Positions 25,433 through 35,367 are shown, numbered from the stretch's first letter. The stretch: DNA of 64,000 nt from Asticcacaulis machinosus (GCF_028550435.1 NZ_JAQQKV010000001.1:744001-808000), one strand, 5' to 3'. Notes: generated from the sequence alone by a model not told the origin. Program-made: numbers and translations.

Positions 25433-25482
25433 CTCCCCCTGTTGCAGGGGGAGCTTTCATTTAAGCTGAGCTTAAATGAAAG
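25433..25482. repeat. Pair of perfect inverted repeats after radC remnant
   Basis: CTCCCCCTG-ttg-CAGGGGGAG (25433-25453) is followed at once by a 14-base perfect inverted repeat CTTTCATTTAAGCT-g-AGCTTAAATGAAAG (25454-25482). A related C/G run, CCTCCCC ... GGGGAGG, occurs at 25550-25575. They resemble the dispersed intergenic palindromes of this family and could act as terminators. Confidence 0.6.
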
Positions 25483-25586
25483 AGGGGGTAAATTTTCTGG
25501 CTTGCGTCAACTTACCCCACCACCATCTACGCCCTGCGTGCTTGATGGTCCCCCTCCCCTCCAAGAGGGGAGGCTCCCCCCCCCCC

Positions 25587-26945
25587 TTACTGCCTGTACC
25601 CCCAGGTGATCATCCAGCGATCCAGTTCGACCAGCGACGTCAAATCCTTGCCGCGGTCGTACTCAAGCCCAAACGCGAAATGGCTGGTGTCGGTGGGATA
25701 ATACATAGCCCGCGCCCCCAGCCGGTCGGCACTGGCACGGTTTGAGGTCACATCTTCGCGGGCGCTATATTGCATATTCATGCCAAAGGTCGGCAACCCC
25801 GCCGGCCGTTTAAGGCGCACACCCCATTCAATATCATATCCCAACCGGCCATATTGCTTAACGTTATTCAGCGTGACCTTATCGCCGGGATCATCAATGC
25901 CGACATAGTCCGCCACAATGGTCATGTTGGCGTTCTGGCACCATACGCAGTATTCGCGCTTGGGGTCACTATCGCCATAGAGCCAGTATTGCACTGGCGG
26001 CTTTAGCGAGGCCTCAAAACGCGTCAGAGACGACTGGAATTCATCATCAGACTGCCAGGCCGCCGTCAGATTGCCGATATAGGCATGTTCGGCCTCATCA
26101 TCGGCAAAGCGGAAACGGCTGCGGATACCGAAATCAAGGTTATTGACTTCGCTATAACGGTTCCAGTGGGTGACCCGCTCATAGGCCACGAACGGACGGA
26201 TATTGCCCGAGGTCTTGGTTGCGTCGGCTTCATCGCCCCACTGGGCTATATCAGGCGCGGCAATCGCGGCGCGGATATTGACGATCGCTGACTTGTCCGA
26301 AGCGCTTTTGTAATATGAGATTCTGGCCGGATCACGTTGAGAATATTTCTCTTTTTCGGTTTGGCTAACGTTTGACGCGATCCTGAACCGTGACAGGAAA
26401 CTGCGCTTTTCCTGAATGGCGGGCAGGGTCTTTTCCGTGACGGTTGGCGGCGTGACCTCAGCCACCACCGGCGGCGGCGGCGGGGTCGTGCAGGTCAGGA
26501 CATAGCCCGCATTATTCGGATCATAAAAGGCAGCTATACGGGCGATATCGCCTTCGGGTTCCGGCCAGTTGGCTTTCCATTCCAGCTTAAAGCCCCGCCC
26601 CTCACGCACGCTCAGCATACGCGAGGCGGCATTACGAAGTTGCGCCAGTGACGCCTCAGCAGGCTGACAGGATGCACCGTCGCAGATGGTCGTGGCTATC
26701 CGCTCCCCCAACGGCACCGATTGTGGCCCCATGAACGTCACATCCAGCGTCACCGGATAGCGTGATAACAACTGGGCAATCGCCAGATCACGCGGCAGGA
26801 CACGCTCATCGCCACTGGGTTCGCACGCTTTGGCTTCCAGTTCGACAAAGGCCGCGTCTGTAAAGTTGACGGTACGCACCGGCATTTCGGAGCTGGCCAT
26901 ATTGGCGCTTAACAGCAAGGCAGCGATCAGACTTCCCAAGGACAA
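25587..26945 (-). CDS. Probable outer membrane beta-barrel protein
   Basis: A 452-residue protein with an N-terminal signal peptide (SLIAALLLSANMASSEM). A Pro-rich stretch PPPPPVVAEVTPP near residue 155 separates an N-terminal soluble domain from the C-terminal half. The latter alternates hydrophobic and polar residues with aromatic endings such as WGVRLKRPAGLPTFGMNMQYS, as in an outer membrane barrel, and ends in YRQ. No specific family recognised. Confidence 0.7.
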   Translation of the reverse strand: MSLGSLIAALLLSANMASSEMPVRTVNFTDAAFVELEAKACEPSGDERVLPRDLAIAQLLSRYPVTLDVTFMGPQSVPLGERIATTICDGASCQPAEASLAQLRNAASRMLSVREGRGFKLEWKANWPEPEGDIARIAAFYDPNNAGYVLTCTTPPPPPVVAEVTPPTVTEKTLPAIQEKRSFLSRFRIASNVSQTEKEKYSQRDPARISYYKSASDKSAIVNIRAAIAAPDIAQWGDEADATKTSGNIRPFVAYERVTHWNRYSEVNNLDFGIRSRFRFADDEAEHAYIGNLTAAWQSDDEFQSSLTRFEASLKPPVQYWLYGDSDPKREYCVWCQNANMTIVADYVGIDDPGDKVTLNNVKQYGRLGYDIEWGVRLKRPAGLPTFGMNMQYSAREDVTSNRASADRLGARAMYYPTDTSHFAFGLEYDRGKDLTSLVELDRWMITWGYRQ

Positions 26946-27058
26946 AACCCGTAATCGTGTGTTTGGCGGTGAGTTTGCAATGCAATAGTTTTCAAACTTT
27001 TACCGCCCACACCAGCATTTGCAAGCGCCAAGGGATAAAATCAATTTGAATAGGGTGA

Positions 27059-27661
27059 TTAACGGCGGCGCTTTGCCGCCTCAAACAACCGCCAACCTAA
27101 CAGAACCATCAGGATCGCCCCATAAATCAGCGGCATGGTCTTATCGGCCTTGGCCAGCAGGAAATAATGCAAAACCCCCAGCGGCACGATGACATAAATC
27201 AGCTTATGCAGGTTGCGCCACACCCGCCCGCCGATGGCCTTGATCGCCGCATTGAACGACGTGAGCGCCAGCGGGATCAGCAACACAAACCCGATCATGC
27301 CAAAGGTGATATAGGGGCGCTTGACAATATCCTTCCAGATCGCGGCCCAGTCGAAATACTGATCGACGGCGATATAGCTGGTCAGATGCAGTAAAATGTA
27401 GGCAAAGGCAAAAAGGCCGATCGGGCGGCGCCAGCGGATCAGGCGCGGCTGTTTGAAGATGCGCGCCACCGGCGTAATGGCCAAACCGACAATCAATAAT
27501 CGCAGGCCCCACACCCCAAGCTGGCGCACAATCGTCTCGATCGGATTAACGCCCAGGTCACCGTTATAACCCCGCCAGATCAGCCACAGAAGCGGCAGCA
27601 GACACAACAGGCAGATAAAAGCGATATCTAAGGTAAAGCCTTTTTTATTTGATTTTACCAT
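27059..27661 (-). CDS. msrQ: MsrQ, heme membrane subunit of methionine sulfoxide reductase
   Basis: A 200-residue multi-span membrane protein with heme-ligand His residues (FAYILLHLTSYIAVDQYFDW and NLHKLIYVIVPLGVLHY). MsrQ passes electrons from the inner membrane to the periplasmic MsrP, which repairs oxidised methionine in envelope proteins. The ATG lies 3 bases after the stop of msrP, so the two form one operon. Confidence 0.93.
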   Translation of the reverse strand: MVKSNKKGFTLDIAFICLLCLLPLLWLIWRGYNGDLGVNPIETIVRQLGVWGLRLLIVGLAITPVARIFKQPRLIRWRRPIGLFAFAYILLHLTSYIAVDQYFDWAAIWKDIVKRPYITFGMIGFVLLIPLALTSFNAAIKAIGGRVWRNLHKLIYVIVPLGVLHYFLLAKADKTMPLIYGAILMVLLGWRLFEAAKRRR

Positions 27662-27664
27662 GAC

Positions 27665-28633
27665 TTAGAAAAACTTCTTCAAGTCCATATTGCGGTACAT
27701 GCCAGCCACCTGATCACCGTAACCGTTGAACATCAGGGTATCGCGCCGGCGGAACTCACCAATGCGTCGTTCCGTGGCCTGCGACCAGCGCGGATGATCA
27801 ACATTCGGGTTCACATTGGAATAGAAGCCGTACTCATTAGCGCCGTACCTCTGCCACGAAGTCGGCGGCTGGCGCTCGGTAAAGGTGATGTCGGTGATCG
27901 ATTTGATCGACTTAAAACCATATTTCCACGGCACCACCAGCCGGATCGGTGCGCCGTTTTGGTTGGGCAAAAGATCGCCGTACAACCCTACCGCCAGAAA
28001 GGCCAGCGGGTTGAGCGCTTCGTCCAGCCGCAAACCCTCCACATAAGGCCAGTCGAGAACATTTGAGCGCAAACCACGCATTTCTTTTGGCTTTTCGGCC
28101 GTCTGAAACGCAACATATTTCGCTTTTGAATTGGGCTCAGCCTGCTTGATCAGGCTGGCAAGCGGAAACCCAATCCACGGAATAACCATCGACCAACCCT
28201 CGACGCAGCGCAGGCGGTAAATACGTTCTTCAAGTGCGTTTTTCAGAAGGGTTTCAATGCCAATCGTCTGCGGTTTTCCGCACAGCCCACCGATTTTCAC
28301 CGTCCACGGCCGGGTGTTCAGGCTGGCGGCATATTTGGCCGGATCGAGCTTATCGGTGCCAAACTCATAGAAGTTATTGTAGCCGGTAACCGCGTCATAT
28401 TCTGTCTTTTTCTCATGGGTCGAAAACGGCCCCGGCTTATAGGCCAGCTTGCCCTTGACCTGCGCGGCCTCGGCATCCGTACCGTCCATCATATCGCAAC
28501 CGGCGACCGCCGCGGTTATACCAAAGCCTAAGCCCAGCTTCATAATCTGGCGGCGCTGATCATAGACGCCTTTGGGCGTGACCTCGTTTTCGCTGATGTC
28601 GCCATTACCCGGACGGATGCGTTTGATGAACAC
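27665..28633 (-). CDS. msrP: MsrP, periplasmic methionine sulfoxide reductase catalytic subunit
   Basis: A molybdopterin protein of about 322 residues. GTG at 28633 is chosen because AGGAGG lies 5 bases upstream; the protein starts [12 protein letters not shown] twin-arginine segment [15 protein letters not shown] indicates Tat export. The Mo-ligating Cys is in [15 protein letters not shown]. It repairs methionine sulfoxide in the periplasm using electrons from MsrQ. First gene of the msrPQ operon. Confidence 0.95.
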   Translation of the reverse strand: MFIKRIRPGNGDISENEVTPKGVYDQRRQIMKLGLGFGITAAVAGCDMMDGTDAEAAQVKGKLAYKPGPFSTHEKKTEYDAVTGYNNFYEFGTDKLDPAKYAASLNTRPWTVKIGGLCGKPQTIGIETLLKNALEERIYRLRCVEGWSMVIPWIGFPLASLIKQAEPNSKAKYVAFQTAEKPKEMRGLRSNVLDWPYVEGLRLDEALNPLAFLAVGLYGDLLPNQNGAPIRLVVPWKYGFKSIKSITDITFTERQPPTSWQRYGANEYGFYSNVNPNVDHPRWSQATERRIGEFRRRDTLMFNGYGDQVAGMYRNMDLKKFF

Positions 28634-28720
28634 GGTAACCTCCTGCATTTACGAAAGCCTACACTAACTACTGTAAGTGTATACGCCCGTCGCCGGATTC
28701 AGGTTACCGCTTCATCGGAT

Positions 28721-30007
28721 TTAATGCAGCGACACGCCCAATTCTTTGGCCGCATCGACCGAAATCTGCCCCTGCGCCAGACCCTGATCGGCCTGAAATT
28801 TCTGCATGGCAGTGACGGTCTTGGTGCCCAGAACGCCATCAATCGCGCCCGGATCATAGCCGCGCTTTTTCAGCGCCGTCTGGATTTCACGAATCTTGGC
28901 AGGCGTCGCGTTACGCTCACACAGAACCTCTGACCATACCGGCTCAGCGTCCTTTAGGGTACGGGTTTTGGTCACCATCCTATAGGTCGCGGGGATGACG
29001 ATCTTTTCCGTGCGGGCCTCTTTGACCACTTCCTGAACTTTTTTGGTGCCATAGACTGCCGGAATGACACGCTCTTCAAAGCGTTCCGGTTCAATGATCT
29101 CAGTCCGCGTCACCTCACGGGTCACCGCCGGTATTTTGATTTTACGGACACGCTCAGGCTCGATCTCAACCTTACGCTCAACGATGTCGTACTCTGCCGG
29201 GATCAGTTCCAGACAATAGACATCCTGCGTGCGGGCGTCCTTGCGATACTTTTTGCCATCATTATGGTGACCGTCATGGCTGCGGGTCGGCTGTTCCTTA
29301 CCCGGCCAGGTCAACTTGCCATCCTGACGGTAAGCGACCGGCTGATAGTCCCCGGCGGAGATCACCGCCACCTTCGGGGCGATCGATTTTTGCAGCACCC
29401 ATTCCTCGCGCGCCTCACGCACCATGACGCGTTCCTTGCGGTACTCATAACGGGCGGGGATGATCTCTTCGCGGTAGCTGGCCGCTTCTACCACCTCGGT
29501 GTCACGAACCTGACGGGTAACGGCGGCGATACGCACGCGCTCGACCCGCTCAGGGCGGATAACGGTGTCTTTCTCAACCCAGCGCGTCACGGCGGGAATG
29601 GTGCGGGTTTCATAGCGCTCAGGTGTGGCCTCAACCTTGGCCTGATAGGTCTCGGTCACTGGCGGCTTAATCAGGCGCGTATAGCACTGACCGGCGCGCG
29701 CCATCTTGCGCACGTCGGTCGGCAGGGCGTGATGTTCTTTGGTGCCTTCCGGGCAAGGTTCTTTCAGTTCAGCGCGCACCTTGGCCGGTTCGGGCGCCGG
29801 CGCCGGCGGCATCGGGCCGGAGGTCACCTTGACGGTTTCCGTCACATCGGCCACACGTACCGGCCTTTTGGCCTGCTTTTCGACCTTTTTAACGACGGGA
29901 CGGGCCTTTACGGGCGGCGCATCATCTCCACCGGCAAAGGCAGGCATCGACGGAGCGGACAGGCTAAGGATGGCAGCCACCGCCACCGAGATATTCAAAC
30001 CGCGCAT
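28721..30007 (-). CDS. Secreted peptidoglycan-binding protein with internal repeats
   Basis: About 428 residues. A signal peptide (MRGLNISVAVAAILSLSAPS) follows the chosen ATG at 30007, which has TTAGGAGA upstream. The middle holds charged repeats of the type ERYETRTIPAVTRWVE and ERFEERVIPAVYGTKK, rich in Val, Arg and Glu. The C-terminus is a PG_binding_1 domain (IREIQTALKKRGYDPGAIDG). It probably binds the cell wall and scaffolds an envelope structure. A CtrA-type box lies 74 bases upstream. Confidence 0.87.
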   Translation of the reverse strand: MRGLNISVAVAAILSLSAPSMPAFAGGDDAPPVKARPVVKKVEKQAKRPVRVADVTETVKVTSGPMPPAPAPEPAKVRAELKEPCPEGTKEHHALPTDVRKMARAGQCYTRLIKPPVTETYQAKVEATPERYETRTIPAVTRWVEKDTVIRPERVERVRIAAVTRQVRDTEVVEAASYREEIIPARYEYRKERVMVREAREEWVLQKSIAPKVAVISAGDYQPVAYRQDGKLTWPGKEQPTRSHDGHHNDGKKYRKDARTQDVYCLELIPAEYDIVERKVEIEPERVRKIKIPAVTREVTRTEIIEPERFEERVIPAVYGTKKVQEVVKEARTEKIVIPATYRMVTKTRTLKDAEPVWSEVLCERNATPAKIREIQTALKKRGYDPGAIDGVLGTKTVTAMQKFQADQGLAQGQISVDAAKELGVSLH

Positions 30008-30080
30008 GTTTAATCTCCTAAACCGTAACGCCGTGCCCACGGCTCATCCTACCACGAATAACGCGGCACAGTTTAGAATA

Positions 30081-30095
30081 TTAACACAAACTTAA
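30081..30095. promoter_or_regulatory. CtrA-type box upstream of peptidoglycan-binding gene
   Basis: TTAA-CACAAAC-TTAA is a perfect match to the TTAA-N7-TTAA CtrA motif. It lies 74 bases before the start at 30007. It suggests cell-cycle control, but the motif is short and A/T-rich and needs testing. Confidence 0.5.
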
Positions 30096-30261
30096 CCAAC
30101 ATTAATCTCCCGCAGGCGGGTAAATTAACGATATTATTCAGCTTTTTACTTCCGCTCATCCGCGATGAACGGCAAGGGCGACCGCCCGCCCGAGCGCTTG
30201 TGCTCAAAAAGCGAAGCGTTAGCACGCTTCATGGGCGAGGAGCCTAGCGGCGCTTGAGCGA

Positions 30262-32190
30262 CTAATTTGAAGAAATATAAGCGGCTAACCAGAACAAAGG
30301 CGCGTTCCAGTTAATGGCCACTTCGTTGGTCGAATAGCTGTCGATATGGTCGATATAGCAGGTCTGCGGCTTGCAGTTGGCGAAGATTTCTTTCAGCGCC
30401 GGGTCAGCCGCATTACGGTTTTGCGGCCCACCGGCCAGCACACCCGGTGGCGGTGGCGGCAAGGTTTTGTCCTTCGACGGTGCCCAGAAGCGGTGGTGCG
30501 GGTGCTGCATTGCGTTTAAGCCATAACCGGACACATAGGAAATCATATTGGGGTTACGGCCCAGCAAATAGTCCATCAAATGAATAGATTGATCGAAATA
30601 GTTCTGATTTTTGGTGAAGCTATGCGCGTAGCTTAAAATCATGCCGCGGTTGGCGAAATCGGCGTTCGATCCCCACACATAGGGCCGGGTCATCGGGATC
30701 ATATAGCCCTCGCCCGCCGTCTGGGCGGCATAGGCGTCGGCGGTTTTGATAATCGCCTGACGCGCCCCGTCACGCATATCCGCCGGGATATTGGGCGCGA
30801 TGCTTAAACTCAGCGTGCCCAGCGCCTGCACCGAGCCCCAGGAAATATCACCGTTACCTTGGGCGTCACCGCTGGGCGAGGCCAGATAGTCTGGGGATGC
30901 CCGCACGATTTTCTCATACTCCGCCTCACCTGTGGTGATGAAAAGCTCCGCTGCCGCCCAGTAAAACTCATCCGTGGCCTTGGGGTCGCCATAGCCGCCC
31001 CCGCCGCCTTGCAGCACATCAATGGCCAGCACATCCGGTAATCTTTGCGCAGCCGCGAACGCCCGTTTGGCCGAGATCAGACATTTGGCGGCATAGGCAT
31101 CATCGACACCTTTGAACAGGCGCGCACATTGGGCCGCCGTGGCCGCCAGATTAAGCGTCGCGGTCGTTGACGGATAGCTCAGGTAACGCTTTTCGGTATC
31201 CAGATGCGGCAGCATGGGTACGGCGGTCCAGTGCTCATCGTGCATCTTATGATGAGCCATGCCCGACGCATCGACCGTGCTGAACTGAAGTTTATCGAGC
31301 GTTTTCATCTGGTTGCCGCGCGGCAGTTTCAGGGTCGTGCCGTCCGGCACCTGCATGGCCATCATGAAGTCCATTTCAAAGCGAACTTCGTCGAGCAGAT
31401 CATTGATGCCGTTAGTATTTTCCGGAATGTGGACCTTGCCGTCGGCAAAATCAGAAGCGCCCTTTGAGAACTCATACCAGTTCATCAACGTCCAGACGGC
31501 GATCCCGCCATTGACGACATATTTGCCCTGATCGCCCGCGTCGTACCAGCCTTTGGAGACATCGAGCGTGTAGGGGCAGCCACCCCAGTCATTGCCACGA
31601 AAATCCTTAGGCCCATAGCAGGTGGCCTTATCAGGATTGTGCGCCACCGGCCGCGCCCAGCGTTCCCCGACATATTTGGCCTCAATCGCCACACTGGCGC
31701 GCTGATGATAAAAGAAGGCCAGCGAATCGTAGCGCAAGCGGTCATAGACTTTAGGGTCGATATCGAAGGGTTGGCTGACCTTATAGCTCTGCCCCTGCTT
31801 AACCCCGACCAGATAACCCTGCCCCGGTGTTTTCAGGCTGGAAAAATCGATCCGGTATACCACCTTGCCCGATCCGGTATTCAGGCCGAACGGCTCAGAC
31901 GTACCGGACAGGACTATTTTATTGATCGCATCCTTAACCACCCATTCGATAGGGCCATAGGCCACATCGCTGCGCGCGGGCGCATCTTCCGGCACGGCAT
32001 AGATAGCCATCTTGGGCGATACCGGTAAAAAACCGGTCTGGTTCAGGGCCGGAAACTCTTTGTAGTGGTATTGCAAGGCTTTCGGAAACTGCGGCTGCCC
32101 CACGGCCCCGCCGCCGTAAAAACCAGCGCAGGCCGACACAATAAGGGCTAACCCCATACCGATGACCGACGTCAAAACACGTTTAGCCAT
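30262..32190 (-). CDS. Lipoprotein glycoside hydrolase family 9 (cellulase-like)
   Basis: A 642-residue protein with a lipobox (LIVSAC near residue 21). An N-terminal Ig-like part (to about 170) precedes the GH9 barrel: catalytic Asp in VSKGWYDAGDQGKYV, then LGRNPNMISYVSGYG, and the catalytic Glu in SYSTNEVAINWNAPLFWL. The enzyme cuts beta-1,4-glucans from the outer surface. A plant-polysaccharide lifestyle fits with the large TonB receptor at the right edge. Confidence 0.93.
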   Translation of the reverse strand: MAKRVLTSVIGMGLALIVSACAGFYGGGAVGQPQFPKALQYHYKEFPALNQTGFLPVSPKMAIYAVPEDAPARSDVAYGPIEWVVKDAINKIVLSGTSEPFGLNTGSGKVVYRIDFSSLKTPGQGYLVGVKQGQSYKVSQPFDIDPKVYDRLRYDSLAFFYHQRASVAIEAKYVGERWARPVAHNPDKATCYGPKDFRGNDWGGCPYTLDVSKGWYDAGDQGKYVVNGGIAVWTLMNWYEFSKGASDFADGKVHIPENTNGINDLLDEVRFEMDFMMAMQVPDGTTLKLPRGNQMKTLDKLQFSTVDASGMAHHKMHDEHWTAVPMLPHLDTEKRYLSYPSTTATLNLAATAAQCARLFKGVDDAYAAKCLISAKRAFAAAQRLPDVLAIDVLQGGGGGYGDPKATDEFYWAAAELFITTGEAEYEKIVRASPDYLASPSGDAQGNGDISWGSVQALGTLSLSIAPNIPADMRDGARQAIIKTADAYAAQTAGEGYMIPMTRPYVWGSNADFANRGMILSYAHSFTKNQNYFDQSIHLMDYLLGRNPNMISYVSGYGLNAMQHPHHRFWAPSKDKTLPPPPPGVLAGGPQNRNAADPALKEIFANCKPQTCYIDHIDSYSTNEVAINWNAPLFWLAAYISSN

Positions 32191-32337
32191 GACTGATCTT
32201 CCCTGATGTTAGCGTTATCTTTCGTTAGCCCTAGCTAACCCCGTCAATCCCCAAAAGTACATTTAAATCTTGACTCAGCGCCCGCATCCGCCCAACAGAA
32301 CCGCATATTTTCTGTCCCCCAAAATCGGATGCCCGCC

Positions 32338-33642
32338 ATGATCCCCCGTTACGCCCGCAAAGACGCCACCATCATCTGGGACCCGGCCACCAAGTATAAA
32401 ATCTGGTTCGAGATCGAAGCCCACGCCGCCACCAAGATGGCCGAACTGGGCGTGATCCCGACTGAGGCGGCTGAGACCCTGTGGGCCAAGGGCAAGGACG
32501 CCGCTTTTGATTCCGACCGGATCGATGAGATCGAGCGCACTGTAAAGCACGACGTCATCGCGTTTCTGACCCACGTGTCGGAAATCGTTGGCCCCGAAGC
32601 CCGTTTCCTGCATCAGGGCATGACGTCATCGGATGTGCTCGATACCTGTTTCGCAGTTCAGCTTCAGCGCTCGGCTGATCTGCTGATCGAAGATGTCGAT
32701 CTGCTGCTGGCGGCGATTAAGAAACGCGCGCTGGAGCATAAATTCACCCCGACCGTGGGCCGCTCACATGGCATCCATGCCGAGCCCGTCACCTTTGGCC
32801 TGAAACTGGCCGGTTACTACGCTGAGTTCGTGCGCGCCCGTAAGCGCCTCGAAATCGCCCGCGAAGAAATCTCGACCTGCGCCATTTCCGGTGCCGTCGG
32901 CACCTTTGCCAACGTCTCCCCCGATGTCGAAGCCTATGTCGCCGATAAGATGGGCCTGAGCATCGAGCCGGTATCGACGCAAGTCATCCCGCGCGATCGA
33001 CATGCCGCGTTCTTTGCCGCTTTGGGCGTGGTTGCGTCCTCGGTTGAGCGTCTGGCGACCGAAATCCGTCACCTGCAACGCACCGAAGTGCTTGAGGTCG
33101 AAGAATTTTTCTCCGCCGGCCAAAAAGGCTCATCGGCCATGCCACATAAGCGCAATCCGGTGCTGACTGAAAACCTGACCGGCTTGGCCCGTCTGGTGCG
33201 CTCCGCCGTCGTGCCCGCCATGGAAAACGTCGCCCTGTGGCATGAGCGCGATATCAGCCACTCCTCGGTCGAACGCGGCATCGCGCCGGATGCCTGCGTC
33301 CATCTGGATTTTGCCCTGCGCCGTCTGACCAATGTGGTCGATAACCTGCTGATCTATCCGGAAAATATGCAGAAAAATATCGATCGCCTGGGCGGTCTGG
33401 TCTATTCGCAGCGCGTGATGCTGGCCATGACCCAAAAAGGCATGTCGCGCGAAGACAGCTATTCGGCCGTTCAGCGCAACGCCATGAAGGTCTGGCGCGG
33501 CGAAGGCAACTTCCTCGATTTCCTGTCGGCCGACGAAGATGTCTCGAAATTCTTCACCCGTGCCGAACTGGAGCCGTTCTTTGATATCGGTTACCACACC
33601 AAGCATGTCGATACGATCTTTGCCCGCGTGTTTGGGGCGTAA
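32338..33642 (+). CDS. purB: Adenylosuccinate lyase
   Basis: A 434-residue enzyme of purine synthesis; the signature GSSAMPHKRNP is present. It catalyses two lyase steps, on SAICAR and on adenylosuccinate. ATG at 32338 (MIPRYARKD) is preferred; 32329 adds MPA. It is the first of five purine genes in this part of the window. Confidence 0.97.
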   Translation: MIPRYARKDATIIWDPATKYKIWFEIEAHAATKMAELGVIPTEAAETLWAKGKDAAFDSDRIDEIERTVKHDVIAFLTHVSEIVGPEARFLHQGMTSSDVLDTCFAVQLQRSADLLIEDVDLLLAAIKKRALEHKFTPTVGRSHGIHAEPVTFGLKLAGYYAEFVRARKRLEIAREEISTCAISGAVGTFANVSPDVEAYVADKMGLSIEPVSTQVIPRDRHAAFFAALGVVASSVERLATEIRHLQRTEVLEVEEFFSAGQKGSSAMPHKRNPVLTENLTGLARLVRSAVVPAMENVALWHERDISHSSVERGIAPDACVHLDFALRRLTNVVDNLLIYPENMQKNIDRLGGLVYSQRVMLAMTQKGMSREDSYSAVQRNAMKVWRGEGNFLDFLSADEDVSKFFTRAELEPFFDIGYHTKHVDTIFARVFGA

Positions 33643-33650
33643 AAGGTAAA

Positions 33651-33772
33651 GCCTCCCCCCTGATATCAGGGGGGACACCGGCTAAAAGCCGGAGGGGGGT
33701 TAATCCAGCGGCAGTAACCCCACCCGTCTCGCCGCTTCGCGCCGATCCACCCTCCCCTGATATCAGGGGAGG
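33651..33772. repeat. Palindromic intergenic repeat
   Basis: Two copies of CCCCTGATATCAGGGG in C/G flanks, centred at 33664 and 33761, enclose a GGCTAAAAGCC hairpin and about 70 bases. This looks like a REP-like element of the family also seen near 25550. It lies between purB and the oxygenase gene. Confidence 0.6.
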
Positions 33773-33788
33773 TGCTTTGGAGTACACC

Positions 33789-34490
33789 ATGTCCCTCGCC
33801 CTTAACGACGCTTTCGATTTTGCCGGTTACCAGAGCCGCTTTGCCTCCAAGGGCCGTATCCGCCTCGAAGGCGCGCTCGACAGCGAAGACGCCCTGCAGG
33901 TGCATCACGCGCTGGAGCAGCAAACAGCGTGGGAGTTGCACCTGATGTCGGCCCAAGGTGAGCCCGATGTGATTTCACGCACCGAATTGTCGGAACTGAA
34001 CGACATGGCCATTCAGGATCGCCTGTCGGCGGCGGCGGAACGCGCCCAGACCGGCCTGTCCTATCTGCACCTCGGTTATGACCTGACGTCGAAAGCGGCC
34101 ATTGAAAATCTGGACGAAGGCCATCCGCTGCTTGATCTCACCCGCCTGATCTGGTCGGCAGAGTTTGCGGCGTTTTGTGAAAACCTGACGGGCCTCAGCG
34201 GGTTGAAACTGCGGTCTTTGATTGCCACCGCCTATCGCCCCGGTGATTTTTTCACCATGCACCAGGATTCCGGCGCAGCGCTCAGTTTTGAATGGAACTT
34301 CACCCACGACTGGCGCTCGGACTGGGGTGGTCAGATCCTGTTTCATTCGCCGTCCGGCGATATCGAAGGCGGCATCATGCCCCGCATGAATGACTTAAGC
34401 CTCTACAGCGGCGAACAGCCACGCTCCATCAACAGCGTCGCCGCCTTTGCCGGTGCCCCGCGCTTTGCGGTTTCCGGCCGGTTTGAATAG
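33789..34490 (+). CDS. 2OG-Fe(II) oxygenase-like protein with altered third ligand
   Basis: A 233-residue protein. GGAG six bases upstream supports ATG at 33789. H158 and D160 (FFTMHQDSGA) are the first two metal ligands; in the last strand, where a His is usual, the sequence reads PRSINSVAAFAGAPRFAVSGRF, without one. The fold matches prolyl-hydroxylase-like 2-oxoglutarate oxygenases. It may be inactive, use a different ligand, or belong to a variant family. Substrate unknown. Confidence 0.8.
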   Translation: MSLALNDAFDFAGYQSRFASKGRIRLEGALDSEDALQVHHALEQQTAWELHLMSAQGEPDVISRTELSELNDMAIQDRLSAAAERAQTGLSYLHLGYDLTSKAAIENLDEGHPLLDLTRLIWSAEFAAFCENLTGLSGLKLRSLIATAYRPGDFFTMHQDSGAALSFEWNFTHDWRSDWGGQILFHSPSGDIEGGIMPRMNDLSLYSGEQPRSINSVAAFAGAPRFAVSGRFE

Positions 34491-34576
34491 ATCAATATTA
34501 AACGGCACGCCTTTTGCTTTTGTTCCGACCTCAGCTTTTAGTTGAGCCGAAATAATACAGAAAAAGGCGTACTCAG

Positions 34577-35296
34577 ATGGAACCGCAATCCGCCACGCTT
34601 ACGATGTGGAGCAAGCTTGTCGACCTTCATGTCTTTCATGATAACTTAAAGCAGGAGCGACTGCGCCGCTTCATGCCCTTTCAGCTTGGGCTGATGGCAG
34701 GCTTTGCCCTGTCGGTCATGCAACTGATTGCCCCGACCTACCCGTTCTCGGTGCCGGATGTGGGCTACCGGATCATATGGTTCACCTTTGCACTCGGCTT
34801 TTGTTATATGGGCTTCAACTATGCCCGCCGCACGATGGCGATCGATACGCGCAATGCCGAATATGCCCGCACCATCAAGAACCAGCTTCGTCACTTTGAA
34901 CAGCGCCTGAAACCTCTGTTCGGTGATATCGACTTCATGCCCTATGAAGGCCAATATAAGGTGCTGAACGAACATTCGGTCCATCTGGATTCCAACGGTG
35001 ATTACCTGATCCCGCGCACCCGCCGCTCAGAGCCCGCCCGTATCGATCACCTGGGCGAGCATGATGAAGACATGGTCGAGACTTTGCCCGCCGAAGACGC
35101 CCCGCGTCGTCGCTCATCATCCAGCCGCCGCCGCAAGTCCGGCAAATATTTTCTGGACTTCACCCATGTGGCCCGCCCGGCCGCCTTTCATGAGGCCCGC
35201 ATCCTTCAGGTCGTGTCGTGGACCTGGGTGGCGTCGCTGATCTGCCTTTTGATGACCTCGGCCTTTGTGTTTAATTTCATTCACTGGCGCGTGTAA
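34577..35296 (+). CDS. Membrane protein of unknown function
   Basis: A 239-residue protein with hydrophobic segments near residues 35-52, 63-82 and 213-235. The middle cytoplasmic region carries a basic patch (RRRSSSSRRRKSGK, about 176-189) after an acidic stretch. No known domain recognised. A clear terminator follows. Confidence 0.75.
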   Translation: MEPQSATLTMWSKLVDLHVFHDNLKQERLRRFMPFQLGLMAGFALSVMQLIAPTYPFSVPDVGYRIIWFTFALGFCYMGFNYARRTMAIDTRNAEYARTIKNQLRHFEQRLKPLFGDIDFMPYEGQYKVLNEHSVHLDSNGDYLIPRTRRSEPARIDHLGEHDEDMVETLPAEDAPRRRSSSSRRRKSGKYFLDFTHVARPAAFHEARILQVVSWTWVASLICLLMTSAFVFNFIHWRV

Positions 35297-35310
35297 TCGA
35301 CAACGACAAT

Positions 35311-35345
35311 AAAAAAGGCGGCGCATACCAGCGCCGCCTTTTTTG
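35311..35345. terminator. Rho-independent terminator (both strands)
   Basis: AAAAAAGGCGGCGC-atacca-GCGCCGCCTTTTTT: perfect 8-base GC stem with A and T runs on either side, so it can serve the converging genes on both strands. Confidence 0.9.
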
Positions 35346-35367
35346 TGTCTTGCAAAGACGTATGGAT

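Noticed and set aside
29264-30013. Plus-strand frame over the peptidoglycan-binding gene
   Set aside because: Antisense shadow of a repeat-rich coding gene with signal peptide and PG_binding_1.
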